Origin: Burkholderiales bacterium
Lineage (GTDB): Bacteria > Pseudomonadota > Gammaproteobacteria > Burkholderiales > Burkholderiaceae_C
DNA length: 42,170 nt
Assembly: GCA_947372465.1 (NCBI GenBank)
Contig: CANBTT010000023.1
Span: 1-42,170 of the forward strand
Direction of reading: 5' to 3'
In this document: positions 23,803 through 32,127 of the stretch, one piece after another
How positions within the stretch are numbered: position 1 is the stretch's first letter
Layout of the letters: the number at the start of each line of letters is the position of its first letter
Notes under the pieces: model-generated
Told to the model about the DNA's origin: nothing
Database searches by the model: none
Seen by the model: only the letters and a program-made list of their open reading frames with translations
Program-made: the position numbers and the translations under genes

Positions 23803-25740
23803 ATGTCTAAAAAAACCAACTCCACCTGGATTGCGGTTGCCCTGTCCGTTGTTGCTCTTTTTGCAATCAACTGGCTGGGTGGCCTCGAATTTTCTAGAAT
23901 CGATTTGACCCAAGGTCGGGTCTACACCTTGTCCGATGGCACCAAAGACATTTTGAAGAACTTGGACGCACCCGTCACGGTTCGCTTTTACCTCTCTCAA
24001 AGCGATGACAGCATGCCCTTGCCCCTCAAAGGCTATGCCAGGCGTGTTGAAGATTTGCTGACCGAATTCAAGGCCGCCTCCAAGGGCAAGCTGATCATTG
24101 AAAAGCTCGACCCGCAACCCGACTCGGACGCAGAAGATGCGGCCGTGTTGGATGGCGTTCAAGCGCAAAGCTTGACCGGGGGCGAGCGTTTTTACTTTGG
24201 CTTGGCGGTCAAACGTGGCGAGCAAAAATCCTCCATTTCCTCCATCGTGATGCAGCGAGAAAGATTGCTTGAGTACGACATTGTCCGTGCCATCACGCGT
24301 TCAGCGAACACGAAAAAACCAAAGATTGGCATCCTGAGCTCAATGCCTGTCTTTGGCAGCCCAGGATTCGCCATGATGGGCATGCCACCCTCACCGAAAC
24401 AGACCTTTGTGTCGGAACTGGAACGCGACTTTGATGTTCAACGCATTTCCACCGATGTCAAACAAATCAACGACGACTTGAAGGTTCTGCTGGTCGTCCA
24501 CCCCAAAGGCTTGAGCGAAAGCGCCGAGTTCGCCATCGATCAATTCATTTTGCGTGGCGGCAAAGTCATCGCTTTGCTGGACTCCTATGCCTACTTTGAT
24601 TTGGTGCCCTCACAACAAGGCATGCAGCCTGGTGGCACGGCCTCAGACTTGGAGCATTTGACCAAGGCTTGGGGTCTGAGCTTACAGGGCGGCAAAATGG
24701 TGGCCGACATGAAGTACATGACCGGCCAAGGCAACCGAGGACTGCCCACTCTCCTCACCTTGAACGACAGCGCTTACAGTGCATCTGACATTGCCACCGC
24801 TCAACTGGGTGACACCTTGTTTGCGTTCACAGGGGCCTTCAGTGGCAAGCCCGCAGAAGGCCTGAAACAAGACGTCTTGATCAAAAGTTCTACCTACGCA
24901 GAGATGGTGGACAACACCGTCGCCATGGAGCAAGGTGAGAAAATGGCCAAGGGCGTGAAGCCCACCGGTGAGCAGTACCCCATTGCCATCCGCTTGGAAG
25001 GCAAATTCAAAACAGCGTTTCCTGACGGCGCACCTGAGATCAAGCTTGACCCCAAAGACAAGGCCAAAGAGTCTGCTGGCGTCAAGCCCGCGGCTCAGAA
25101 AACCACGGAAAAGCCCAAAGACCCCGCCGCTGCCGTAGAAGCGGCAGCGCCCGCCCCCGAGGTCCTCAAAGAGTCCAAGTCCAACAACTCGGTGGTCTTG
25201 ATCGCTGACAGCGACTTCATCAATGACAACGTGGCCGTCCAAATTCAAGAGATCTTCGGCCAGCGCGTGGTTTACCCCACCAATGGCAATTTGGCTTTTT
25301 TGCAATCCTTGGTGGACCAGTTCGCTGGTGACGCAGCCCTGGTGTCGCTCAGAACACGTCAAAGCGCCTCTCATCCTTTCACGGTCATCAAAGAGATGGA
25401 GACCCGCGCTCAGCAAGCCTATGTCGGAAAGATCAAAGCCCTAGAAGAGAACTTGCAAAAGACCCGCGAGTCTTTGGGTGAGATGCAAAAGAACAAATCA
25501 CCAACGGACAACGCACAGATCTTGACGCCTGAGCAACAAGCGCAGGTGGACAACTTCAAGAAAACCGCGGCCGAGACGCGTCTTGAGCTTAAAAATCTCA
25601 GAAAGGACCTCAGAGCAGAGAGTGAAGCTTTGCAATTTTGGGCCAAATTGATCAACATCGCTTTGGTGCCTTTGCTTTTGTTGGTCTTGGGCTTTGGGCT
25701 CTACCTTTTGCGCTTTAAGCGCGCACGTCCTCAGCCTTGA
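23803..25740 (+). CDS. GldG family ABC transporter auxiliary protein
   Basis: 645 residues. An N-terminal membrane span (WIAVALSVVALFAINWL) is followed by the FSRIDLTQGRVYTLSDGTKDILKNL block typical of GldG, a large periplasmic region with the GldG/IFT52-like domain (VLLVVHPKGLSESAEFAIDQFILRGGKVIALLD), an Ala/Lys/Pro-rich linker near 430-460, a coiled coil around 540-610 and a C-terminal membrane span (IALVPLLLLVLGFGLYLL) before a basic tail. It closes the three-gene transporter operon. The DUF4340 gene that commonly follows is missing. Confidence 0.9.
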   Translation: MSKKTNSTWIAVALSVVALFAINWLGGLEFSRIDLTQGRVYTLSDGTKDILKNLDAPVTVRFYLSQSDDSMPLPLKGYARRVEDLLTEFKAASKGKLIIEKLDPQPDSDAEDAAVLDGVQAQSLTGGERFYFGLAVKRGEQKSSISSIVMQRERLLEYDIVRAITRSANTKKPKIGILSSMPVFGSPGFAMMGMPPSPKQTFVSELERDFDVQRISTDVKQINDDLKVLLVVHPKGLSESAEFAIDQFILRGGKVIALLDSYAYFDLVPSQQGMQPGGTASDLEHLTKAWGLSLQGGKMVADMKYMTGQGNRGLPTLLTLNDSAYSASDIATAQLGDTLFAFTGAFSGKPAEGLKQDVLIKSSTYAEMVDNTVAMEQGEKMAKGVKPTGEQYPIAIRLEGKFKTAFPDGAPEIKLDPKDKAKESAGVKPAAQKTTEKPKDPAAAVEAAAPAPEVLKESKSNNSVVLIADSDFINDNVAVQIQEIFGQRVVYPTNGNLAFLQSLVDQFAGDAALVSLRTRQSASHPFTVIKEMETRAQQAYVGKIKALEENLQKTRESLGEMQKNKSPTDNAQILTPEQQAQVDNFKKTAAETRLELKNLRKDLRAESEALQFWAKLINIALVPLLLLVLGFGLYLLRFKRARPQP

Positions 25741-25793
25741 GACCGTTTGATTCGAGTGTGACGGCCCATCGCAGTCACACCCGTTTAGACAAG

Positions 25794-25812
25794 GGGCTTG
25801 CACAAGAAGCCC
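25794..25812 (+). terminator. Weak hairpin between GldG-like gene and DUF2946 gene
   Basis: GGGCTT (25794-25799) pairs with AAGCCC (25807-25812) around a seven-base loop; only TGCTTT follows. A second seven-pair stem (GTGTGAC/GTCACAC, 25756-25780) lies just upstream. Together they may separate the two operons, but there is no proper T-run. Confidence 0.3.
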
Positions 25813-25841
25813 TGCTTTAAAAAGGTGCGATAATCAAGACC

Positions 25842-26219
25842 ATGTTCGCACTTCGATCACGCCGTGTTGGCTTGTTGCTTTTGGTGGCAGTTTGGCAATT
25901 GTTTTTGCCGCTATTTGCCTATGCGCACATGTCCAAAACCGGTGCCTTGACGCAAGAGGTCTGTACGACTTTGGGCATGAGGACGGTGGTCCTTGAAAGC
26001 AGCCCGGATGCTCACAAAAGCCCAGCTGACAACTCCACCCAGTTCTCAAGCGCTCACGAGTGCTGCGTCTTTAACCTCCATGCGCCCACGGGTTCGGCTC
26101 TTGTCGCCGTCTTGCCTGAGATCAAGCCAGACCACTTGGTGTTGCCATGGGTCTCAGCGCCGCGTGCGTCACTTTCTCTTGGCCTACATGCGCCTGCCAC
26201 AGGTCCGCCCAGGTCTTGA
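25842..26219 (+). CDS. DUF2946 family exported protein
   Basis: 125 residues with an N-terminal signal or anchor segment (GLLLLVAVWQLFLPLFAYA). The short domain keeps the cysteine pattern of DUF2946: a single Cys in EVCTTLGM and a Cys pair in HECCVF, about 40 residues apart. DUF2946 genes are repeatedly found next to TonB-dependent receptors tied to copper; the function of the protein is not known. Here it leads a same-strand set with a TonB receptor, a propeller and a TlpA-like protein. Confidence 0.75.
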   Translation: MFALRSRRVGLLLLVAVWQLFLPLFAYAHMSKTGALTQEVCTTLGMRTVVLESSPDAHKSPADNSTQFSSAHECCVFNLHAPTGSALVAVLPEIKPDHLVLPWVSAPRASLSLGLHAPATGPPRS

Positions 26220-26479
26220 ATTGAACCCCCTCATCTTGGGCAACTGACTTCATTCATTGAAGTTCTATCTGCCCATCCATTTGATTCAGCTCAGCACCTA
26301 GGCCCAACAGCATCTCTTTTTCTCGTGCGCGTGCGCGTTCTCGTCCATCCATCCATGGACAGACCTGCGCCCTGCGTTGTGTGCTTTTGTTAAGAAAGCC
26401 CATGGTTCTCAAGGATCACAAGCGAGATGCAAAGACAAATGGGGTCCAGGGCTTGAGCACCCAAAAACTCACATGCACC

Positions 26480-28771
26480 ATGAACTTGACTTCTTCCTTC
26501 TTTAGGCGCGCAAAAAAATGCCACGAGCCCAAACTGCTCACCCTTTGCTTCTTGCTCTTTGCCTCTTGTGCCATGGGACAGATTGCATCTCCTGAGAACC
26601 CAACTGTCGAAACAAGCTCTTTACAGAGCGATCAAACTATTTTGGTCACCGCGTTGCGAAGCGACGCCAAGCTCCAAGACCTGCCTTTGTTCACCACCGT
26701 TCTCACACAAAAAGAGATTCAGGTTTCTGCGGCCAGCACCTTGGACCAGCTGTTAAAAAATGTGCCCGGTTTTAATTTCACGGCTGTGCCCAACACTCAA
26801 ACGGACCCAACGGGTCAATCCACCAAAATGAGGGGTCTTGGCAACGCCAAAGTGCTGGTGCTTTTGGATGGGATACCTGTGATGGATCCCTTTTACCTGA
26901 CCACCCAGTGGTTCAAAATACCCTTGGCCAACATCGAGCGCGTCGAAATCATTCGTGGAGGCAACTCCTCCCTTTGGGGAAACATGGCCGTCGCAGGTGT
27001 GGTCAATGTGGTCAGCAAACGGGTCACAGACAACGCGGCCCAAGTCGATGCCTCTGTCGGTTCCCGCGGATCAAGTGAGATTGCGATCTCAAAAAATCTG
27101 CGGGTGTCTGAGATCTTGGGACTGCATTTCTTTGTTGAGCAATTGAACGCCACTGGCTACACCATGAACCCTCAAGACCAATCATGGCGTTTCCCACAAA
27201 AGAACACCCTTGACGCGAAAGACAGCAATGTTCAAGTCACGGCCTTCTTGAGACCCTTCGCAGATCTCAAAGGCCATCTGCGAGTGGGCGCCCATGTGCA
27301 AGAGCAGGCCATCAGTTACAACTTTGGACAAAACACGCAAAAGAGTCCCGATGTCTCATTGAGCCTGGTAAAAACCTTGGACCCTTTGAGCACCCTCGCC
27401 ACCCAACTGTGGCAGCAAACGGTGGACTTCAGCAAGTACAACGGCGCGAGCTGCTACTGGCAAAGTGCAGCAAGCACCAAGTGTCCAAGTTCTTCGGCTT
27501 TGACACCCTCGCAGATCAACAACACGGTGACCCAGTACTACACGCAGTATGGCCTGCAAAACTATTCTGAACAGGGAGCCTCGGCAATTTACACTCAAGG
27601 CTTGAACCAAACGATCCGAGACCTTCAACTCGGTCTTGACCTTCGACAGTTGAAGGCCCGCGACCAAGAATGGTTTTACGCAGCACCACTTAGCCTTTCA
27701 TCGCTGCAAAACTTGAGCAGCACGACCACGGGCTCGGGGCAACAAAGCTTTGCGGGTCTTTTCGCTCAAAGCCATGTCACGCCATTCCAAAACCTGTCGA
27801 ATTTGGAGCTGACAATGAGTGCACGCTGGGACACTTACAGCAACACCCAAAGAGTGATCACACGAACCAGCACGGGCTCGAGCACCACTGGGGGCAAACA
27901 AGACGACACCAGCAAAACGGCGCTGAACCCGAGTCTGGCCGCTTTGTACACCCTTAGCGACAACTGGTCCCTCAGAGCGGCGAGCTATAAATCCTTTCGA
28001 GCACCCGGCTTCAACAACACGCTCAGAACTTACGGCGCACCAACCCCCACCATCGCCAACCCGGACTTGGGTCCAGAGACCTTGTTTGGCAAAGAGTTGG
28101 GTTTGGATTACAGCGCCACGGGGCTGAATGTGAGGGCGACTTACTTTGTGCAAGACATCAAAAACATGATCGCCACGAGCAACTACCAATATGTGGGTGT
28201 CAACAATGCCAACAACAGCCCCTTTGTTCCCACCTTGGTGCAAAGCATTTGTTCTGGCCCCACTTTAAGCGCATGTGGTGGCAAGGCGTCCTTTTACTCC
28301 AACGCCCAAGACGGGCAGTCCCAAGGGTTTGAGCTCGGTGCCCAATGGGCGCTGAGCGCCAGTCTCAAACTCGATGCCTCACTCACAAGAACGAGCTCGG
28401 TGCTCACCAAAAACCAGGTCTCCACTGCGCCCTTGGGGGTACAACTGGCGGGACTGCCTTGGCAGATGGCCAATGTGGCACTGGATTGGCAAGTGAACAC
28501 CAAGACTCGCCTCTTTGTGCAAGCCCACTATGTGGGCAAAATGCCCATCGACACCACGTCAACACTGGGTCAAGTGTATGAGCAAGGGGCTGTGACGGTG
28601 ATGAACGCGAGCTTGCGGCACCAATTGAACAAAGACACCGATCTCACAGCCTCGCTCAGCAATGTGTTCAACCGGGTCTATTCCGAGAATGCCTATGCCT
28701 ACAACCAAGCTTGGTCAGCAACCCTGTCTGAGCCCCAAACGCTGCGCTTGGGGTTCAGAACTCGCTTTTAA
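26480..28771 (+). CDS. TonB-dependent outer membrane receptor
   Basis: 763 residues from ATG 26480; upstream codons from 26381 carry no signal peptide features. A signal peptide (LLTLCFLLFASCAMG-Q) is followed by a TonB-box-like TILVTAL, a plug domain (STLDQLLKNVPGF, MRGLGNAKVLVLLDGIPVMDP, IERVEIIRGGNSSLWGNMAVAGVVNVVSK) and a 22-strand barrel ending in TLRLGFRTRF with the C-terminal aromatic. It is complete and not a siderophore type by obvious motif. A 260-base gap separates it from DUF2946. The ligand is unknown; neighbours suggest a metal such as copper. Confidence 0.93.
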   Translation: MNLTSSFFRRAKKCHEPKLLTLCFLLFASCAMGQIASPENPTVETSSLQSDQTILVTALRSDAKLQDLPLFTTVLTQKEIQVSAASTLDQLLKNVPGFNFTAVPNTQTDPTGQSTKMRGLGNAKVLVLLDGIPVMDPFYLTTQWFKIPLANIERVEIIRGGNSSLWGNMAVAGVVNVVSKRVTDNAAQVDASVGSRGSSEIAISKNLRVSEILGLHFFVEQLNATGYTMNPQDQSWRFPQKNTLDAKDSNVQVTAFLRPFADLKGHLRVGAHVQEQAISYNFGQNTQKSPDVSLSLVKTLDPLSTLATQLWQQTVDFSKYNGASCYWQSAASTKCPSSSALTPSQINNTVTQYYTQYGLQNYSEQGASAIYTQGLNQTIRDLQLGLDLRQLKARDQEWFYAAPLSLSSLQNLSSTTTGSGQQSFAGLFAQSHVTPFQNLSNLELTMSARWDTYSNTQRVITRTSTGSSTTGGKQDDTSKTALNPSLAALYTLSDNWSLRAASYKSFRAPGFNNTLRTYGAPTPTIANPDLGPETLFGKELGLDYSATGLNVRATYFVQDIKNMIATSNYQYVGVNNANNSPFVPTLVQSICSGPTLSACGGKASFYSNAQDGQSQGFELGAQWALSASLKLDASLTRTSSVLTKNQVSTAPLGVQLAGLPWQMANVALDWQVNTKTRLFVQAHYVGKMPIDTTSTLGQVYEQGAVTVMNASLRHQLNKDTDLTASLSNVFNRVYSENAYAYNQAWSATLSEPQTLRLGFRTRF

Positions 28772-28825
28772 GCCATTGCTGAGCTTGATCTCTATATCGC
28801 GCAATCCCCCTTCCAACAAGAAACC

Positions 28826-30172
28826 ATGAACACCCCAAACACGATGACACGTTCTACACTTTTGCACACAGTTGGTCATTTTTTACTCATAAGCAATCGC
28901 TGTTTGATCCCTTGGTTGAAGTGGATTGTTTGGGTTCCAGCGCTCGTTGCTGCTCAAACTCAGGCCCCCAGTCCACAGCTTGTGCAAAGCAAGCCAAGCC
29001 TGCAAAGTACACACGAGATGCACATGCCTGCACAGAACAAGCTCCCTTGCTTGTCCACAGAGATCGCCTGTGCCAATGCAGCAACGCCATTGATTCAAGC
29101 GGATGGAAGCTTGCTTTTGGTGTGGACAGCCAATGGCTCGGTGATGCTTGCCAAATCAACAGATCTTGGGAAAACATTCTCAGCCAGTGTGGAGTTGGCG
29201 CGGCATGGCAAGATGCTCGACACGGGTGCAGACGCTAGAGCGCAAATCATCGGTGACGACACGGGGCGTGTCTTGATTGCCTACGCATTTTTCAAAGATC
29301 GGCAATGGAATGCACAAATCAATGTCTTGACCTCCACGGACGCGGGCTTGCACTTCAGCGAGCCAAAGGCCTTGATTAAAAACGGCGTGAGTGAGCGTTT
29401 TCCAAGTCTTGGGATCGACCAAGAGCGCCGCGTGTTTGTCGCCTGGGTGGACAAACGCTGGGTCCATCAGCAGCGTGCAAAAGGGGTGAACACCTTGGGG
29501 GGCTCGATCGCAATCACCTACACCGAAGACTGGGCACAAAGCTTCAAGGCAGAAACCCTGGTGAATCCACAAAGCTGTGAGTGCTGCAGGATTGGGATGG
29601 ATGTGAGCTCAGCTGAGCACCTTGTCTTGGCGTACCGAGCCATTTTTGACAAGGGTGTTCGAGATTCAGCGCTACAGATGTTCAGTGCACAGGGCCCCAC
29701 AAAAGCCCTCATAGCACACGCCGTGCAACGGGTGGCCATTGATCACTGGCAGACAGATGTCTGTCCGCACCATGGACCCGCTGTGGCGGTTGGCGAAAAC
29801 CAAACCCTTCACACCGTGTGGTTCACGCAAGGTGAACACAGGAAGGGACTTTTTTATGCACGTTCGGATGGCCATGGGCGCCATTTCAGTGCCCCCATGG
29901 CCATGGGAGACGTGAACAGCCAAGAGAGTCGCCCCTTTGTGTTGGCCCAAGGGCGAGAGGCCTGGATGGTTTGGAAGCGTTTTGACGGTGTGCATTCAAG
30001 CGTGATGGTGAGAAACTCCAAAGACGATGGACTCACCTGGGGTCAAGAGATGCGCGTGGCGCAAACCGCCGGGTTCTCTGACCACCCCTTGCTCATCAAA
30101 CACCAAGGCCGGGTTTACTTGTCATGGTTAACGCGCATGGAGGGCTTTCAGTTGATTGGATTAAACTCATGA
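28826..30172 (+). CDS. Exported Asp-box beta-propeller (sialidase-like) with Cys motifs
   Basis: 448 residues with an N-terminal hydrophobic segment (LKWIVWVPALVAAQ) for export. Four Asp boxes mark a sialidase-like propeller: STDLGKTF, STDAGLHF, SDGHGRHF and SKDDGLTW. It also holds C251-E-C253-C254 in SCECCRIGMDV and C313-P-H-H in DVCPHHGP, positions that could bind a metal or form disulfides; ordinary sialidases lack these. I see no sialidase catalytic Arg triad that I can defend, so a glycosidase name would be misleading. It overlaps the TlpA-like gene by four bases. Confidence 0.82.
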   Translation: MNTPNTMTRSTLLHTVGHFLLISNRCLIPWLKWIVWVPALVAAQTQAPSPQLVQSKPSLQSTHEMHMPAQNKLPCLSTEIACANAATPLIQADGSLLLVWTANGSVMLAKSTDLGKTFSASVELARHGKMLDTGADARAQIIGDDTGRVLIAYAFFKDRQWNAQINVLTSTDAGLHFSEPKALIKNGVSERFPSLGIDQERRVFVAWVDKRWVHQQRAKGVNTLGGSIAITYTEDWAQSFKAETLVNPQSCECCRIGMDVSSAEHLVLAYRAIFDKGVRDSALQMFSAQGPTKALIAHAVQRVAIDHWQTDVCPHHGPAVAVGENQTLHTVWFTQGEHRKGLFYARSDGHGRHFSAPMAMGDVNSQESRPFVLAQGREAWMVWKRFDGVHSSVMVRNSKDDGLTWGQEMRVAQTAGFSDHPLLIKHQGRVYLSWLTRMEGFQLIGLNS

Positions 30173-30684
30173 AGATGAAACATTTTTTGATCCATTTACC
30201 GGCCCCAAGGCGAATGCTTTTGAGCGCGTGTTTGTGCCTGACTGTGAGCCTTTTGAATGTGTGTGTTGCGCAGACCATGCCCTTGAGTCCTTACGCTCAA
30301 GGGGACTGGAAAAAACTCTTGGAGACCAGGGGCACGGGCCCTTTGGTGGTCCACTTTTGGGGGGTCACCTGCGGGCCATGTTTGAGCGAAATGCCGCAAT
30401 GGGGTCAATGGGTGGCCAAAGACCATGGCCGTGTCCTCTTTGTTCAAGTTGACGATGTCTCCCAAGAGATCACCCGCAACTTGGCCAAGAAGATGAAGAT
30501 TGACAAAGCGCAGAATTTCTTTGTTCGCTCAAAGTTTGATGAATTCTTGCGCTTTGAGATCGATTCAAAATGGTCTGGTGAAATCCCATACACCGTGACA
30601 ATTGACAAAACGGGGGTGCAAAAGGCTTATTCGGGCAATACCAACTTTAAAACGCTTCAGTCTTGGTTGAAGAACAACAGCTGA
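30169..30684 (+). CDS. TlpA-like exported thiol-disulfide oxidoreductase
   Basis: 171 residues. A basic N-terminus and hydrophobic stretch (MLLSACLCLTVSLLNVCVAQ) form a signal peptide. The thioredoxin fold carries FWGVTCGPCLSEMP with the redox pair C68-x-x-C71, and the cis-Pro is in GEIPYTV. Translation is coupled to the Asp-box propeller by an ATGA overlap, so the cysteine-bearing propeller is a natural redox client. It ends nine bases before the end of the convergent MFS gene. Confidence 0.9.
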   Translation: MKMKHFLIHLPAPRRMLLSACLCLTVSLLNVCVAQTMPLSPYAQGDWKKLLETRGTGPLVVHFWGVTCGPCLSEMPQWGQWVAKDHGRVLFVQVDDVSQEITRNLAKKMKIDKAQNFFVRSKFDEFLRFEIDSKWSGEIPYTVTIDKTGVQKAYSGNTNFKTLQSWLKNNS

Positions 30685-30693
30685 ACTCGATGC

Positions 30694-31914
30694 TCAGACC
30701 CCACTCAACTCATCTTTGGCACTGGGCAAAAGGGTGAGAATTGAGGCGGTGGTTGCAGAAAACAAGGCCAAGATCAAAAGTCCGTTTTCAAACCCCAAGG
30801 ACTTGACCACAGGACCCAAGGCCCAAACTCCCAGAGAACTCAAAGCCAGTGAGACGCCCAGTCGCATGCCGGCCACTCTGGAGCGCAAGCGGTCGTCCAC
30901 ATACCTAGAGATGAGGACATCCGTAAAGGGCACGGCACCGAAAATAAAAATCATCAAACCCAACAAAGACAGCAAGAGCCACCAGCCTTGAGCCAAAGAC
31001 GCCAAAATCAACATCGGAATTTGAGCGGCGACCATGAACAGAAAGAAGGGCTTCAATTCAAATTTGGCAATCAAGTGACCCACAACCACTTGGGCCACGG
31101 AAGACACGGTGTAGACCAAGGCCAGGAGCAAACCCAGTGTGGACGGGTCTTCTACCACGCCCAGAAAACGCTCTGTGAGCAACTGTGCGTTGCCATTGGT
31201 GCTGACATTGAACAGCACATTGCTGGAGGCTGCCGCCGCAGTCATCACGGCCAATGCTTTTGCGAGCATGCCGGGCGACAACTGCACCTTTGCGCCCCCT
31301 TTGCGCTTGGCGGGGGGCTCTTGCTCTTTGGGGCAAACATACATAAACACCATGCCGCACACGCCAGACATCAGCGCTGGAACCACAAATGCGGCACGCC
31401 AACCCAAGTGTTTGATCAAAAATCCGGTCAACAAGGCCGCCATGGCAACTCCCAAATTGCCCACCAAGCCATTCAAGCCAATGGTGGCCCCCGGATTGTT
31501 TGTTTTTTCTAACAGCATGGGAATGCCTACCGGGTGGTAGATGGAGGCAAAACTGCCAAGCAAGATCAACCCCAAAGCGAGTTGCCAAATGCTTTGAGCA
31601 CTGGCACACACCATGGCGGCCAAGGACATGCCAAAAAAGAACACCAACATCATCTGTCGCCTGCCCCACAAGTCTCCCAAACGGCCACAAGGTATGGAGC
31701 CCAAGCCAAACATCAAAAAGGCCCAAGCCCCGTAGGGCATCAAATCCTCCCAGGCCGTAAAACCAAAATCCAAAGCAATCGTGGAAACGGCGGATGCAAA
31801 AATGAGTAAAAACAGGTGATCCACTCCGTGTGCGGTGTTCAAGAGGGATGTGAGCACCCAGGCCTTGGGCTGAGGCACCAAGCCCTTGCTGTCTTGTGGG
31901 GTCGTTGACGACAT
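30694..31914 (-). CDS. MFS transporter
   Basis: 406 residues with twelve hydrophobic segments. The loop between segments 2 and 3 reads GSIPCGRLGDLWGRRQ, the MFS signature. The pattern NTAHGVDHLFLLIFA at the first membrane segment recalls the Fsr (fosmidomycin resistance) branch, but the substrate is unknown. ATG 31914 has AAAGG at good spacing; the open frame upstream to 31971 overlaps the promoter and is not used. It is divergent from the SulP gene. Confidence 0.88.
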   Translation of the reverse strand: MSSTTPQDSKGLVPQPKAWVLTSLLNTAHGVDHLFLLIFASAVSTIALDFGFTAWEDLMPYGAWAFLMFGLGSIPCGRLGDLWGRRQMMLVFFFGMSLAAMVCASAQSIWQLALGLILLGSFASIYHPVGIPMLLEKTNNPGATIGLNGLVGNLGVAMAALLTGFLIKHLGWRAAFVVPALMSGVCGMVFMYVCPKEQEPPAKRKGGAKVQLSPGMLAKALAVMTAAAASSNVLFNVSTNGNAQLLTERFLGVVEDPSTLGLLLALVYTVSSVAQVVVGHLIAKFELKPFFLFMVAAQIPMLILASLAQGWWLLLSLLGLMIFIFGAVPFTDVLISRYVDDRLRSRVAGMRLGVSLALSSLGVWALGPVVKSLGFENGLLILALFSATTASILTLLPSAKDELSGV

Positions 31915-31942
31915 GGAAGCCTTTAAAGTGCAAGCCGCTTTT

Positions 31943-31971
31943 TTTATCAAGCCGCAAGATGCCATTGACAA
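31943..31971 (-). promoter_or_regulatory. Probable promoter of the MFS gene
   Basis: On the minus strand TTGTCA (31971-31966) and GATAAA (31948-31943) are spaced by 17 bases. A transcript would start near 31936, giving a leader of about 22 bases with a visible AAAGG ribosome site. Confidence 0.45.
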
Positions 31972-32127
31972 AGGGCGAGCAGAATAATCACCCGCATGAA
32001 GGCCTCGATTTTAGAACGCAAAAATCTAGGGTTTACACCCAAGCGCGACGCACCGCCTTGGAGTCGCAAACGTCTTTTGGGCATGCACGGATTGTGTCAT
32101 ACTGAGGGCATTGATTTAAAAGAAGAC

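Noticed and set aside
28826-30172. Sialidase function for the Asp-box protein
   Set aside because: Asp boxes only mark the propeller fold; catalytic residues could not be identified and no sialic acid genes are nearby.
31058-31957. Second long minus-strand frame within the MFS gene
   Set aside because: Out of frame with a clear 12-span transporter and rich in His/Gln/Gly as shadow frames are.
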